From assembly GCF_002979435.1 (NCBI RefSeq), contig NZ_PCOV01000001.1:124001-188000 (forward strand): a stretch of DNA of 64,000 nucleotides. Direction: 5' to 3'. How positions within the stretch are numbered: position 1 is the first letter of the stretch; the number at the start of each line of letters is the position of its first letter. Below the pieces are notes generated by a model that worked only from the letters and a program-made list of their open reading frames with translations, searched no databases and was not told where the DNA came from. Positions 42,066 to 51,728 of this stretch are shown here, in pieces. Origin of the DNA: Microbacterium sp. MYb66. Lineage in GTDB: Bacteria; Actinomycetota; Actinomycetes; Actinomycetales; Microbacteriaceae. The translations under genes were made by a program, and so were the position numbers.

Positions 42066-43159
42066 GCGAGTTCATTCCCCCCGCCAAGCCGATCATCGGC
42101 GACGAAGAGCGCGAAGCCGTCGACCGGGTGCTGCGCAGCGGCATGGTCGCACAGGGACCGGAGGTCGCGGCCTTCGAGCAGGAGTTCTCCGCGCACTTCG
42201 TGCCCGGGCGTCCCTCGGTCGCCGTGAACTCCGGGACGGCCGGCCTCCACCTCGGTCTGCTCGCCGCCGGCGTCGGCGCGGGCGACGAGGTCATCGTGCC
42301 GTCGTTCACCTTCGCCGCCACCGGCAACTCGGTGGCGCTCACCGGCGCGACGCCGGTGTTCGTCGACATCGAGCCCGAGACGTTCTCGCTCGACCCGGAG
42401 GCGGTCGCCGCGGCGATCACACCGAACACCAAGGGAATCCTCCCGGTGCACCTCTACGGGCACCCGGCGCGCATGCGCGAGCTCGAGGCCCTGGCGGCCG
42501 AGCGTGGCGTCGCACTGTATGAAGATGCCGCGCAGGCGCATGGCGCCTCGCTCGACGGACGTCCGGTCGGCTCCTTCGGCGAGTTCGCGATGTTCAGCCT
42601 GTACCCGACCAAGAACATGACCAGCGGCGAAGGCGGCATGGTCACGACGGCCACCGATGAGATCGCGCGCCAGGTCAAGCTGCTGCGCAACCAGGGCATG
42701 GAGCGTCAGTACGAGAACGAGGTCATCGGCTTCAACGCCCGCATGACCGACCTGCACGCCGCCATCGGCCGCGTGCAGCTGACCAAGGTCGACGCCTGGA
42801 CGAAGACCCGGCAGCAGAACGCGGCGTTCCTCGACGTGAACCTGCAGGGCGTCGTGGTCCCCGTGGTCGCAGACGGCGCGGTGCACGTCTACCACCAGTA
42901 CACGATCCGCGTTCCCGAGGACCGCGACGGGTTCGTGGCCGCGCTCAAGAGCGAGCACAACGTCGGCGCCGGGGTCTACTACCCGATCCCGAACCACCGT
43001 CTGCCTTCGCTCACGCACTTCGCACCCGGTCTCGACCTTCCCGAGACCGAGCGTGCCGCTCGCGAGGTCGCCTCGCTCCCGGTGCACCCGTCGCTGAGCC
43101 AGGACGACCTGGAGCGCATCGTCGCCGCCGTGAACACCGTCGCAGGAGCCGGCGCCTGA
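42062..43159 (+). CDS. DegT/DnrJ/EryC1 sugar aminotransferase, WbpE-like
   Basis: 365 aa PLP enzyme with VNSGTAGLHLGL, LPVHLYGHPARM, EDAAQAHGA and PLP-binding Lys184 in SLYPTKNMTSGEGGM. In the WbpB/E/D pathway it aminates the 3-keto group of UDP-GlcNAcA using glutamate. GTG 42062 overlaps the acetyltransferase stop; its TGA overlaps the oxidoreductase ATG (TGATG). Related enzymes make perosamine or QuiN, so the substrate is inferred from neighbours. Confidence 0.88.
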   Translation: MSEFIPPAKPIIGDEEREAVDRVLRSGMVAQGPEVAAFEQEFSAHFVPGRPSVAVNSGTAGLHLGLLAAGVGAGDEVIVPSFTFAATGNSVALTGATPVFVDIEPETFSLDPEAVAAAITPNTKGILPVHLYGHPARMRELEALAAERGVALYEDAAQAHGASLDGRPVGSFGEFAMFSLYPTKNMTSGEGGMVTTATDEIARQVKLLRNQGMERQYENEVIGFNARMTDLHAAIGRVQLTKVDAWTKTRQQNAAFLDVNLQGVVVPVVADGAVHVYHQYTIRVPEDRDGFVAALKSEHNVGAGVYYPIPNHRLPSLTHFAPGLDLPETERAAREVASLPVHPSLSQDDLERIVAAVNTVAGAGA

Positions 43160-44145
43160 TGGGCAACCTGCGGGCAGGCCTGCTCGGCGTGGGCATGATG
43201 GGACGCAACCATGCCCGGGTGCTCCGCGACGTCGAGGGCATCGATCTGGTCGCGATCGCCGACCCCGGCGGCGACCCGCACAATGTCGCCGGCGAGCTCT
43301 CGATCCTGCCGGACATCGAGTCGCTGATCGCGGCCGGGATCGACATCGCGGTCGTCGCGGTTCCGACCGCCTTCCACGAGAGCGCCGCGCTCAAGCTGGC
43401 CGACGCCGGTGTGCACACGCTCGTCGAGAAGCCGATCGCGCACTCCGTCGAGGCCGGTCGCCGGATGACCGACGCCTTCGCCGCGAAGGGTCTCGTCGGT
43501 GCCGTGGGCCACGTCGAGCGCTTCAACCCGGCTCTGCAGGAGATGCGTCGTCGGCTCGAGGCCGGTGAACTCGGCGACGTCTACCAGATCGCGACGCGCC
43601 GGCAGAGCACCTTCCCGGCTCGCATCGCCGACGTCGGGGTGTCGAAGGATCTCGCCTCGCACGACATCGACCTCACCAGCTGGGTGGCGCAGAGCGAGTA
43701 CCGGACGGTGTTCGCGCAGACCGCGCACAAGAGCGGCCGCGACTTCGAGGACATGATCACGGTCACCGGACGCCTCGCGAACGGCGTGATCGTGAACCAC
43801 CTCGTGAACTGGCTCTCGCCGATGAAGGAGCGCATCACGGTCGTCACCGGCGATCGCGGCACGTTCATCGCCGACACCGCCACGGGCGACCTCACCTTCT
43901 ACGCCAACGGCACCATCCCGCTCGAGTGGGAGTCGATGCTGGCTTTCCGCGGCGTGTCCGAGGGCGACATCACGCGGTACTCCTTCGCCAAGCGCGAGCC
44001 GCTGAAGGTGGAGCACGAGGCTTTCCGCGATGCCGTCCTCGGCAAGCCGAACCACGTGGTCACCATGGAGCAGGGCCTGCGCACACTCGAGGTCGTCGAA
44101 GCTGCGCTGGCATCCGCCGGCAGCGGCGAATCAGTAGCACTCTGA
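43159..44145 (+). CDS. Gfo/Idh/MocA oxidoreductase, WbpB-like
   Basis: 328 aa. Rossmann motif GLLGVGMMGRNH near the N-terminus, EKP in LVEKPIAHS (90-92), HVERFNP and KDLASHDIDL with the likely catalytic His. WbpB oxidises C3 of UDP-GlcNAcA with bound NAD to supply the aminotransferase. Coupling with the two preceding genes supports that role. GnnA, which does the same on UDP-GlcNAc in some lipid A pathways, is the main alternative. Confidence 0.85.
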   Translation: MGNLRAGLLGVGMMGRNHARVLRDVEGIDLVAIADPGGDPHNVAGELSILPDIESLIAAGIDIAVVAVPTAFHESAALKLADAGVHTLVEKPIAHSVEAGRRMTDAFAAKGLVGAVGHVERFNPALQEMRRRLEAGELGDVYQIATRRQSTFPARIADVGVSKDLASHDIDLTSWVAQSEYRTVFAQTAHKSGRDFEDMITVTGRLANGVIVNHLVNWLSPMKERITVVTGDRGTFIADTATGDLTFYANGTIPLEWESMLAFRGVSEGDITRYSFAKREPLKVEHEAFRDAVLGKPNHVVTMEQGLRTLEVVEAALASAGSGESVAL

Positions 44146-44155
44146 ACGCGAGAAC

Positions 44156-45958
44156 ATGAAACGCATCTGGCCGGTCCTCAAGGATCTCCTCCCGCTGCTG
44201 CCTCACGGCGCGCAGCGATACTTCGTCGGCTACATGATCGCGACGACCCTCATCACCGCGCTCGACGTGGTGGCGATGTCATTGCTCGCGGTCATCATCG
44301 GGCCGGCACTGACGGGAGGCAACTTCAGTATCCCGCTGATCGGCGAGGTGACCCCGGAGATGACGCCGGTGTTCGCGCTCGGCGCCTGTGCGCTGATCAT
44401 CCTGAAGTCGGTGCTCTCGATCACGCTGCACTGGTTCGCCACTCGCCGCTTTGCGCGGTACGAGCTGGAGATCGGCGACCGCATGTTCAAGGCGTACATC
44501 AACTCCAGCTGGGAGGAGCGGTCCAAGCGGACCGTGGCCGAGATCACCCGTATCGCCGACGGCGGCATCGCGAACACGATGTCCGGCTTCCTGTTGCCGC
44601 TGATGCGTGTTCCGAGCTCGATCTTCACCTTCGCCCTGATCATCGTGGTGCTGCTCGTCGTCGATCCGATCACCGCACTCATCGCCCTGATCTACCTCAC
44701 GCTGGTCGCGTTCATCGTGCACCAGGTCGTGACCAAGCGTGCCCTCGAGGCCGCCACGGTCAACCGCAACTACAGCTACCGCGTGGCGATCCTGATGACC
44801 GAGATGATGGAGGCGCTGAAGGAGCTCAGCCTGCGCAACCGCCTCGCCGACGTCGCTCAGCTCGTCACCGACAGCAGACACCACTCGGTCCGGGCACGGG
44901 CCAACTCGTCGTTCCTCGGGGTCATCCCGGCCTTCGCCTTCGAGTCGGCGCTCATCGGCGGCGTCGTGATCATCGGCGCCGTGGCGTTCTGGCAGGGCGG
45001 CCTGACCGCCGCGCTGTCGTCCGTGGCGCTGTTCGCCGCGACCGGCTTCCGACTGATCCCGGCGATCACCGGCATCCAGGGCGGCATCGTCCAGGGCATC
45101 GCCAGCATCCCCTCGGCGAACGACGTCATCGGCGACCTCACGGCGGCCGAGAAGGACATGAAGGTCTCGCAGACTCCCGCCGACACGGCGCAGCTGGCCG
45201 AGAACCCTCGCCGTCTGACGCTCTCCGACGTGCACTTCCGGTACCCGGGAGCCGACGAAGAGGTCATCCGCGGTCTCTCGCTCGACATCCCGCTCGGCAG
45301 CTCCCTCGGCATCGTCGGTCCGTCAGGCGCCGGCAAGTCGACGCTGATCGACCTCCTGCTCGGACTGAGCCAGGCGACCACCGGCGACATCACGATCGAC
45401 GGCAACCCGCTGACGAGCGTCCTGCGTCAGTGGCGCGGACGCGTGGGCTACGTGCCGCAGCGCGTCGCCCTGTTCGACGCCTCGATCGCGCAGAACGTCG
45501 CGCTGACCTGGACCGACGAGATCGACCGCGATCGCGTCGAATACGCGCTGGAGCGCGCACAGCTCAGCTCGCTGGTCGCGTCCCGGGCGATGGGCATCGA
45601 TGAGCGCATCGGAGAGCGGGGGGTCTCGCTCTCCGGAGGCCAGCAGCAGCGTCTGGGCATCGCACGGGCGCTCTACACCGACCCGCTCGTGTTGGTCCTC
45701 GACGAGGCCACGAGCTCGCTCGACACCAAGACCGAAGACGAGGTCACCAAGGCCATCCGCTCGCTCCAGGGCGAGGTCACGCTGATCTCGGTGGCCCACC
45801 GTCTCTCGACGATCAAGGATTACGACCGGGTCTGCTACATGGACGACGGCGTGATCGCGGCGCAGGGGACGTTCCTCGAGGTCGCATCCACGCTTCCCGC
45901 CTTCGCGGAGCAGGTCGTCCTCGCCGGACTCGCCGGAGAGCTCGACCGCAAGGTCTGA
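44156..45958 (+). CDS. ABC exporter, fused membrane and ATPase domains (PglK/MsbA type)
   Basis: 600 aa half-transporter. Six hydrophobic segments (about 20-320) followed by an ATPase domain with GPSGAGKST, Q-loop YVPQRVALFD, signature LSGGQQQRLG, Walker B LVLDEATSSLD and the switch His in VAHRLST. It begins 10 nt after the oxidoreductase gene. The ATPase core resembles PglK and other lipid-linked oligosaccharide flippases, so flipping a short lipid-linked glycan is a reasonable guess. This would be a second export route beside the TagGH-like system. Confidence 0.85.
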   Translation: MKRIWPVLKDLLPLLPHGAQRYFVGYMIATTLITALDVVAMSLLAVIIGPALTGGNFSIPLIGEVTPEMTPVFALGACALIILKSVLSITLHWFATRRFARYELEIGDRMFKAYINSSWEERSKRTVAEITRIADGGIANTMSGFLLPLMRVPSSIFTFALIIVVLLVVDPITALIALIYLTLVAFIVHQVVTKRALEAATVNRNYSYRVAILMTEMMEALKELSLRNRLADVAQLVTDSRHHSVRARANSSFLGVIPAFAFESALIGGVVIIGAVAFWQGGLTAALSSVALFAATGFRLIPAITGIQGGIVQGIASIPSANDVIGDLTAAEKDMKVSQTPADTAQLAENPRRLTLSDVHFRYPGADEEVIRGLSLDIPLGSSLGIVGPSGAGKSTLIDLLLGLSQATTGDITIDGNPLTSVLRQWRGRVGYVPQRVALFDASIAQNVALTWTDEIDRDRVEYALERAQLSSLVASRAMGIDERIGERGVSLSGGQQQRLGIARALYTDPLVLVLDEATSSLDTKTEDEVTKAIRSLQGEVTLISVAHRLSTIKDYDRVCYMDDGVIAAQGTFLEVASTLPAFAEQVVLAGLAGELDRKV

Positions 45959-45986
45959 GCCCCTCGGGCTCCTTCGTCGGCCGTGG

Positions 45987-46012
45987 CCGACCGGATCAGG
46001 TGATCCGGTCGG
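45987..46012. terminator. near-perfect palindrome at convergent gene ends
   Basis: A 12-bp arm (45987-45998) matches 46001-46012 with only GG between. It spans the stop codon of the minus-strand GT2 gene and follows the ABC exporter stop by 28 nt. It could terminate both units; no T tract is present. Confidence 0.5.
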
Positions 46013-47084
46013 TGCGGTTGGCCGCGAAGAACAGTCGTGCCATGCCCTGTCGGTGCAGGGAGAGCCACGGGTTGGGCGTCAGCAATGCGCCGAACGAACG
46101 CTGATTCCAGCGATCGTTGGCGAGCACCTTGATCCGTTCGACGTCGGGTGCGGAGGAGAACGCCTCCGCGATGATCCGGTGGTCGACGCGGGACAGGAGC
46201 CGGAGCGCGCGCGGTGCCAGCTTCTCGAGTCGGCCGAGGGTCTCGCGGAGCTCGGCCTGGTGGGTCACGAGATCTTCCGTGCTCGTTGCACGTACACCGA
46301 TCGCGCTGAGGAACTGGATGCGCAGGAGCTTCACGACCACGGCGGTCCGCGCACGGCTGCGCAGCCCGCGGAACCAGGCCGCATCCTCGAGGCCGGCGAG
46401 GAACGCGAAGTCCTCGTGCACGGGGCGCGGGGTGAAGGTCACCCGATCCTTCTCGTCTTCGTGCCCGACGTAGGCGGGGCCGTCGATGTCGACGGCGAGG
46501 TCCCGGCCGCGGAACCAGAGCTCGGCCGTGAGCGCGATGTCCTCGCCGGACGAGAGCCCTTCGGCGAAGCGCAGGTGCCCGAATCGGTTGCGATCGATCA
46601 GGCCCAGCGGGGCGCTCCGGTAGGCGAGACGGTCCTTTGCAGCATCGAGGCGACGGGAACGGCGGCCACCACGCAGCGGAGGCAGCGGGTTGTTGTGCCG
46701 CCCCACGATCGCGATCTTCGGGATGACCGCGCTGGCGCCCGTCTCCTTCTGCACCCGGAGCCAGGAGTCGAGGGCGCCCGGGGCGAACTCGTCGTCGGAG
46801 CCGAGGAGCGCGATGAACGGAGCGGTCGAGTTCGCGAAACCCGCGTTCATCGGTCCGGCAGGGGAGCGGATACCGTCCTGCAGCTCGAGCAGGATGACGC
46901 GGTCGTCGCCGGCGAGGTCGCCGAGGTTGTCACGGATGACCGCGGGGTCGATGTTGTGCGCGACCACGATGACGCGCACGGGGGCGGTGGTGCCGTCGAG
47001 CACCGACGCGACGGCGCGCCGCACGGGCCGCGTGGCGGAGTGGACCGCGATGGTGACGTCGACCAGCGGAGCGAGCGCGCTCAC
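45996..47084 (-). CDS. GT2-family glycosyltransferase, paralog A of three
   Basis: 362 aa. Starts VDVTIAVHSATRP, then VVAHNID, GIRSPAGPMN, LLGSDDEFAPG (DD in place of DxD) and GLSSGEDI. No membrane segment. Its closest relatives in the window are the next two genes upstream, so the three form a tandem paralog set that probably adds successive or alternative sugars. GTG 47084 overlaps the stop of paralog B (GTGA). The C-terminal third is helical and ends near TPNPWLSLHRQ, also seen in B and C. Confidence 0.78.
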   Translation of the reverse strand: MSALAPLVDVTIAVHSATRPVRRAVASVLDGTTAPVRVIVVAHNIDPAVIRDNLGDLAGDDRVILLELQDGIRSPAGPMNAGFANSTAPFIALLGSDDEFAPGALDSWLRVQKETGASAVIPKIAIVGRHNNPLPPLRGGRRSRRLDAAKDRLAYRSAPLGLIDRNRFGHLRFAEGLSSGEDIALTAELWFRGRDLAVDIDGPAYVGHEDEKDRVTFTPRPVHEDFAFLAGLEDAAWFRGLRSRARTAVVVKLLRIQFLSAIGVRATSTEDLVTHQAELRETLGRLEKLAPRALRLLSRVDHRIIAEAFSSAPDVERIKVLANDRWNQRSFGALLTPNPWLSLHRQGMARLFFAANRTDRIT

Positions 47085-48166
47085 AGCTGACCGACCCTCT
47101 GCGATCGCGCACCGGCGAACAGCGTGCGCAGCGGTGCCTGGCGGTGGAGGGCCATGAAGGGGTTGCGGGTGAGCTGGGCGCCGATGGAGAGATAGATCCA
47201 ACGGCGCCCGAGGAGCGCGCGCGTGCGCTCGGGGTCGGGGGAGCCGGTCCGCAGCTCGTCGATGACTCGTCGATCGGCCTGCGAGAGGACGGACAGCACA
47301 CCGGGTGCCCAGCCGCAGACCCGGTCCAGCATCCCCAGGAGGTCTTCGCTCACCGTGGCGATACCGGGGGTGTCCAGGCGGGCGGCGACCGCGTCGAAGA
47401 AGTGGATGCGGATCAGCTTGACGGCGAGGGCGCGACGATCGGCTGTCGACGCCGTGGCGAACCAGGTCGCCTCCTCCATCGTGCGCAGGAACTCGAAGTC
47501 CGCCGCGACGCTGCGCGGCGCCGAGGTGACCCGGTCATCCGCGTCGTCGTGTCCGACGTAGGGCGGCCCGAAGAGGTCGTACGCGATGTTGTCGGCGGTG
47601 ATCCAGAGCGCGGCGGAGTAGGAGAGGTCCTCGCCGGAGGCCAGGCCCTCCGCGAACCGCAGATCTCCGAAGCGAGACCGGTCGATGAGGCCGAGCGGCG
47701 CGCTGCGGTAGTGCAGGCGATCGCGATCGGCGCTGAGCCGGGTGGTGCGTCGTCCGCGGCGGACGGGCGGGTAAGGGTCGGGGCCGCCGGTCACGAGTCT
47801 GATCCGACCGATCACCACCTGGGCTCCGGTGCGCTCCTGCAGTGCGAGCCAGGAGTCGATCGTGCCGGGAGCGAACTCGTCGTCGGAGCCGAGGAGGGTG
47901 TGGAACCTGGCCGTGGCCTCGGCCATCCCCAGGTTCATCGGACCGGCGGGCGACGGGATGCCGTCGCGGAGCGAGAGCAGACGCACGGCAGGGTGATCGG
48001 CGTACTCACCCAGGTTGGTCCGGATGATCTCCGGATCGATGTTGTGCGCGACCACGTTCACGCGGACCGGCGCCGCGGTGCCGTTCACGACGGAGGCGAC
48101 GGCGCGCGCGATCGGGCGGGTGGCTGAGTGGACGGCGATCGTGACATCGACAAGTGGAGATTCCAT
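47081..48166 (-). CDS. GT2-family glycosyltransferase, paralog B of three
   Basis: 361 aa. The same framework as its neighbours: VDVTIAVHSATRP, VVAHNIDPE, GIPSPAGPMN, LLGSDDEFAPG, GLASGEDLS and TRNPFMALHRQ near the end. ATG 48166 has TAGCAT nine bases upstream, so it probably starts the two-gene unit B-A. Sugar specificity unknown; conservation of the acceptor-side C-terminus argues for the same type of acceptor in all three. Confidence 0.78.
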   Translation of the reverse strand: MESPLVDVTIAVHSATRPIARAVASVVNGTAAPVRVNVVAHNIDPEIIRTNLGEYADHPAVRLLSLRDGIPSPAGPMNLGMAEATARFHTLLGSDDEFAPGTIDSWLALQERTGAQVVIGRIRLVTGGPDPYPPVRRGRRTTRLSADRDRLHYRSAPLGLIDRSRFGDLRFAEGLASGEDLSYSAALWITADNIAYDLFGPPYVGHDDADDRVTSAPRSVAADFEFLRTMEEATWFATASTADRRALAVKLIRIHFFDAVAARLDTPGIATVSEDLLGMLDRVCGWAPGVLSVLSQADRRVIDELRTGSPDPERTRALLGRRWIYLSIGAQLTRNPFMALHRQAPLRTLFAGARSQRVGQL

Positions 48167-48202
48167 ACCGGATCGATGCTACCGCGGCGCGTAGGTCGGT
48201 CC

Positions 48203-49258
48203 CTACGGCAGCATGTCGCGGAGCGTGCGATACGGCGCCTGCCGATGCAGCGACAGGAACGGGTTCGCGGTCAGGCGACCGTCCGGACCGCCGCCCCAGC
48301 GAGCCGTGAGGTGTGTGCGGATCCGATCGGCGGAGGGAGCGCTGCTGCCGAGCTCGGCGAGGACCTTCCGGTCCGCGCGTGCGAGGAGGGCTGTGGCACC
48401 GGGGGACATGCGCTCGATCCTGGCGGCGACGGCGAGGAGTTCGGCGCTGTGGGCCTGGATGCCGCCGGGGGCGTCGAGGCGCGCGGCGACCGCATCCATG
48501 AAGTGCACGCGCAGGTTTTTGACGCCGAATGCTCGCCTCAAGGCGGTGCTCGCCGCCGCGTACCAGGGCCGAGCGGCGACGACCTCGAGGAAGGCGAAGT
48601 CCTCGGCCAGCGGCCGGACCGTCCTGGTCACGCGATCCGACGCATCGTCGTGGCCGAAGTAGGCCGGTCCGTCGCGGTCGTACGCGATCCGGGAGCCCGT
48701 GAACCAGAGCTCCGCGGTGAACTCGAGGTCTTCGCCGGAGGCGAGGCCCGGCGTGAATCGGAGATGGGGGAAGCGGGAGCGATCGATCAGCCCCAGGGGC
48801 ATGCAGCGGTACGAGAGCCGGTCCTTGACCGGATCGAGGTCCCGTGTGCGCCCGCGACGCGTGGGCGGCGTGGGCTCGAGCCGCTCCTCGACGCGGACCC
48901 GTGGGATCACCGTCGATGCTCCCGTCTGCACCGCGACGGCGTGCCAGGAGTCGATGGCGCCGGGATCGAGCTCGTCGTCCGAGCCGAGCACGGAGAAGTA
49001 CGGTGCCTCCGCGGCGTCGATGCCGCGGTTCATCGGGCCGGCCGGGGACGGGATCCCGTCGTGGAGCGCCAGCACCCGGACTCCGGGATGCTCGGCGAGG
49101 TCGGCGAGGTTCGCCGTGATCGCGTCGGCGTCGGTGTTGTGGGCGACGACCGTGACACGGACGGCGACGGTGTTCGCCAGGACGGATCGCACCGCGCGGT
49201 GGATGGGACGACTGGGCGTGTGCACGGGGATGACCACGTCCACGTCGGGCAACGGCAT
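48203..49258 (-). CDS. GT2-family glycosyltransferase, paralog C of three
   Basis: 351 aa. VDVVIPVHTPSRP, VVAHNTDADA, GIPSPAGPMNRG, VLGSDDELDPG, GLASGEDLEF and TANPFLSLHRQ mirror paralogs A and B. ATG 49258 follows TAGGAT by seven bases, so it has its own leaderless-type promoter although only 36 nt separate its stop from gene B. Divergent from the acyltransferase-3 gene. Confidence 0.78.
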   Translation of the reverse strand: MPLPDVDVVIPVHTPSRPIHRAVRSVLANTVAVRVTVVAHNTDADAITANLADLAEHPGVRVLALHDGIPSPAGPMNRGIDAAEAPYFSVLGSDDELDPGAIDSWHAVAVQTGASTVIPRVRVEERLEPTPPTRRGRTRDLDPVKDRLSYRCMPLGLIDRSRFPHLRFTPGLASGEDLEFTAELWFTGSRIAYDRDGPAYFGHDDASDRVTRTVRPLAEDFAFLEVVAARPWYAAASTALRRAFGVKNLRVHFMDAVAARLDAPGGIQAHSAELLAVAARIERMSPGATALLARADRKVLAELGSSAPSADRIRTHLTARWGGGPDGRLTANPFLSLHRQAPYRTLRDMLP

Positions 49259-49369
49259 GTCGTCGATCCTATCGGGCGCTCCCGGGACAGCATGTCGGCG
49301 GCGGGTATCCTTGCTCCAGCCGGCCTCTCCCGGACGAAGCGTTCCACCCGATCAGAAAGCAACTCCCGC

Positions 49370-50515
49370 GTGCACGCCGAATCGACTCTCGCCCAGCGGA
49401 CCGGGCGCCTCGACTCGCTGACCGGTCTGCGGTGGTGGGCCGCCTTCGCGGTGTTCCTGTACCACATGAACAACTTCGCGCCTCTCCCGGCCCCGACGCA
49501 GACGGTGCTGCTCAACGGGTACCTCGGAGTGACGTTCTTCTTCGTGCTCTCCGGTTTCGTCCTCACCTGGTCAGCGCGCCCGAGCGTCCCGATCTCGACG
49601 TTCTATTGGCGGCGCTTCGCGCGCATCTGGCCGGCGCACATGGTGGCGCTCCTGATCGCCATACCCGTCTTCTACACGCTGCTCCCGATTCCCGAGGGGA
49701 GCTTCCTCAAGCCGTTCGATCTGGCGATCCTCCTGCTGTCGGTGCCCATCATCCAGGCATGGTGGTCCAACCCGATGATCCTGTTCTCGGGGAACCCGGC
49801 GGCGTGGACCCTGACCTGCGAGGCGTTCTTCTACGCGCTGCATCCCTGGATCTCGCGCGTGCTCGTGCCGATGGCGAAGCGCGGGGCGCTGCTTCTCGCG
49901 GCGGGCATCGTCCTGTATGCCTTCGTGTTCCGGGTGGCGTCGCTGCTGTGGCCCGACGCCGGTCTCGGCGTCGTCCCTGTTCCGGTGCAACGGCTTCCGG
50001 AGTTCGTCCTGGGGATGGCTCTGGCGTGGGCCATGCGCTCCGGCTGGCGTCCGCGCATCCACCCCCTCGTCGGGGTGGCGGCACTGGGCGCCGTGGTGGC
50101 TCTCCGGGTCGTCGCCCAGCGCTTCTTCGCCGAGGCGCCCGCAGGCGTTCTCATCGACGGGATCTCCAACGAGCTGTTCACGGTCGCCTGCGGAATCGCG
50201 ATCGTGGCTCTCGCCAGTCATGCGCTGCGTGGGGGAAGGCTGTGGTTCGCGTCGAGCTGGCAGGTCCGGCTGGGCGAGTGGTCGTTCGCGTTCTATCTCG
50301 TCCACGCCACATTCATCTATCTGGCGCTGCGGATCTTCGGGTATCAGCCGGCATCGTGGACGAACCTGCTCTGGTTCGCCGTCCTCTTCGTCGTCGATCT
50401 GATCGTCGCGTGGGCTCTGCACGCCTACGTCGAGCGCTTCATGGAGAAGCGGATGCGACGGTGGAAGGACGACCGCGACAAGGAGCGGGCGCAGATGCGG
50501 GTCGCGTCAGTCTGA
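49370..50515 (+). CDS. acyltransferase-3 family membrane O-acyltransferase (OafA-like)
   Basis: 381 aa with about ten hydrophobic segments. Family motifs: LTGLRWWAAFAVFLYHM (His near the end of the first helix), GVTFFFVLSGFVLTWS, FYWRRFARIWPAH and WSFAFYLVHATFIY. Such proteins move acetyl or other acyl groups across the membrane onto sugars. GTG 49370 is the best start found, without a good Shine-Dalgarno; the upstream open frame is antisense to the GT2 gene and not real. Likely O-acylates the glycan made by this locus. Confidence 0.82.
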   Translation: MHAESTLAQRTGRLDSLTGLRWWAAFAVFLYHMNNFAPLPAPTQTVLLNGYLGVTFFFVLSGFVLTWSARPSVPISTFYWRRFARIWPAHMVALLIAIPVFYTLLPIPEGSFLKPFDLAILLLSVPIIQAWWSNPMILFSGNPAAWTLTCEAFFYALHPWISRVLVPMAKRGALLLAAGIVLYAFVFRVASLLWPDAGLGVVPVPVQRLPEFVLGMALAWAMRSGWRPRIHPLVGVAALGAVVALRVVAQRFFAEAPAGVLIDGISNELFTVACGIAIVALASHALRGGRLWFASSWQVRLGEWSFAFYLVHATFIYLALRIFGYQPASWTNLLWFAVLFVVDLIVAWALHAYVERFMEKRMRRWKDDRDKERAQMRVASV

Positions 50516-51727
50516 CGCGCGGATCCAGGCGTTCAGCAGTACTTCGGCGCTGCGCGTACCCGAGTGCACGGCCTCGACGAAGCGCGGACCCGCGGCGGCG
50601 GATGCGCGAGCGGATTCCGGGTCGTCGAGAAGTCCCGCGATGACCTCACGCAGCGTGTCCGGGTCGGCTTCGACGATGGGGAGCGGCATCCCGATCTCGG
50701 CGGCGATGCGGTCGCGGATGTCGGGGAGTACATGCCCGACGACCACCCGTCCCGCAGCCATCGCCTCACAGGCAGCCACTCCATAGGAGCCGAGGCGGAA
50801 CTGATCCAGCACGATGTCGGCCCCCGCGAGGATACCCGGCATCCGGTCGGAGCTCACACCGGTGACCAGCTCGTAATCGACGGCTCCGCTGTCGATCATC
50901 GGAGCGAGCGCCGGCTCGATGAGATGGCTGCCCTTCTGCACGGGCGAGCTGGAGGAGTGGATGATCCGCACCCGGTCCTCCGCCATCACCGGGCGGTCGG
51001 TGTGGAATCGGTCGGCGTCGATCACGACAGGGCACCAGATGCCCCACGGGAGGTCGTCGAGGAGGTCGGGCGTCGAGACGAAGGTCGGGCGACGCAGCCG
51101 GGTGAGCAGCTCGAGGTTCGCGTCGGCATCCTCCTGCAGCACCGCGGTGCGAGGATCCTCAGGATACGGCGACCATGGCGTGCGACGGGCGTGCTCCCGG
51201 GGATTGCGGATGTCGGTGCCGTGAGAGAGGAACGCCACCGACACGCCGGCCTCCTCCAGCGCGGCCACCTCCGCGCTCACCTCTCGCCCGAAGAGGCGAC
51301 CGAACAGGGGGCGCTCGGCTTCGATGAGCACATGGGAGAAGCGCCGCACCGCGTCCCACTCCGATTGCTGCCACTCGGGCGACGATGTGGACGCGACGGG
51401 CACGGCCGTGTCGGCGGGGAACGAGAATCCGATGGGCAGCACGATCTCCATGTTGCGTGCGCGGAGGTCGGGCTCGGCCGCCTCGAGGGCGCGAGCCCAT
51501 CGGTACCCCTGGCCCGAGTAGTTCGTGGGGCCGATGAAGACGCGGAGGGGAGAATCGGGGACATCCGTGACGGGTGCTTCGCCGCCACCCAGCGCGCGAT
51601 GAGCGAGGCGGCCGATCAGACCGTCGGGGTCGCGAGCCGCCGAGTCGAGAGCTCGATTCACCCATCCGGGAAGGCGTGTGCGGTGCCGGATGACCCAGCC
51701 GGCGAGCGCGTTGATGTGGCGGCGCAT
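50507..51727 (-). CDS. N(Y/S)(A/S)GQ-family glycosyltransferase, member 1
   Basis: 406 aa GT-B type protein of a divergent family with four members in this window. Signature blocks: IGPTNYSGQGYRWARALE, FSHVLIEAE, LSHGTDIRNP, PTFVSTPDLLDDLP, then a GT4-like half with VQKGSHLIEP and VLDQFRLGSYGVAACEAMAAGRVV, where the Glu probably binds nucleotide-sugar. ATG 51727 starts 1 nt after the upstream stop; an in-frame start 21 nt earlier overlaps that gene. It overlaps the convergent acyltransferase gene by 9 nt. Sugar unknown. Confidence 0.75.
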   Translation of the reverse strand: MRRHINALAGWVIRHRTRLPGWVNRALDSAARDPDGLIGRLAHRALGGGEAPVTDVPDSPLRVFIGPTNYSGQGYRWARALEAAEPDLRARNMEIVLPIGFSFPADTAVPVASTSSPEWQQSEWDAVRRFSHVLIEAERPLFGRLFGREVSAEVAALEEAGVSVAFLSHGTDIRNPREHARRTPWSPYPEDPRTAVLQEDADANLELLTRLRRPTFVSTPDLLDDLPWGIWCPVVIDADRFHTDRPVMAEDRVRIIHSSSSPVQKGSHLIEPALAPMIDSGAVDYELVTGVSSDRMPGILAGADIVLDQFRLGSYGVAACEAMAAGRVVVGHVLPDIRDRIAAEIGMPLPIVEADPDTLREVIAGLLDDPESARASAAAGPRFVEAVHSGTRSAEVLLNAWIRASD

Positions 51728-51728
51728 G

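Noticed and set aside
48128..49369. Upstream extension of the acyltransferase-3 frame
   Set aside because: Antisense to GT2 paralog C; family proteins start close to LTGLRWWAA, consistent with GTG 49370.
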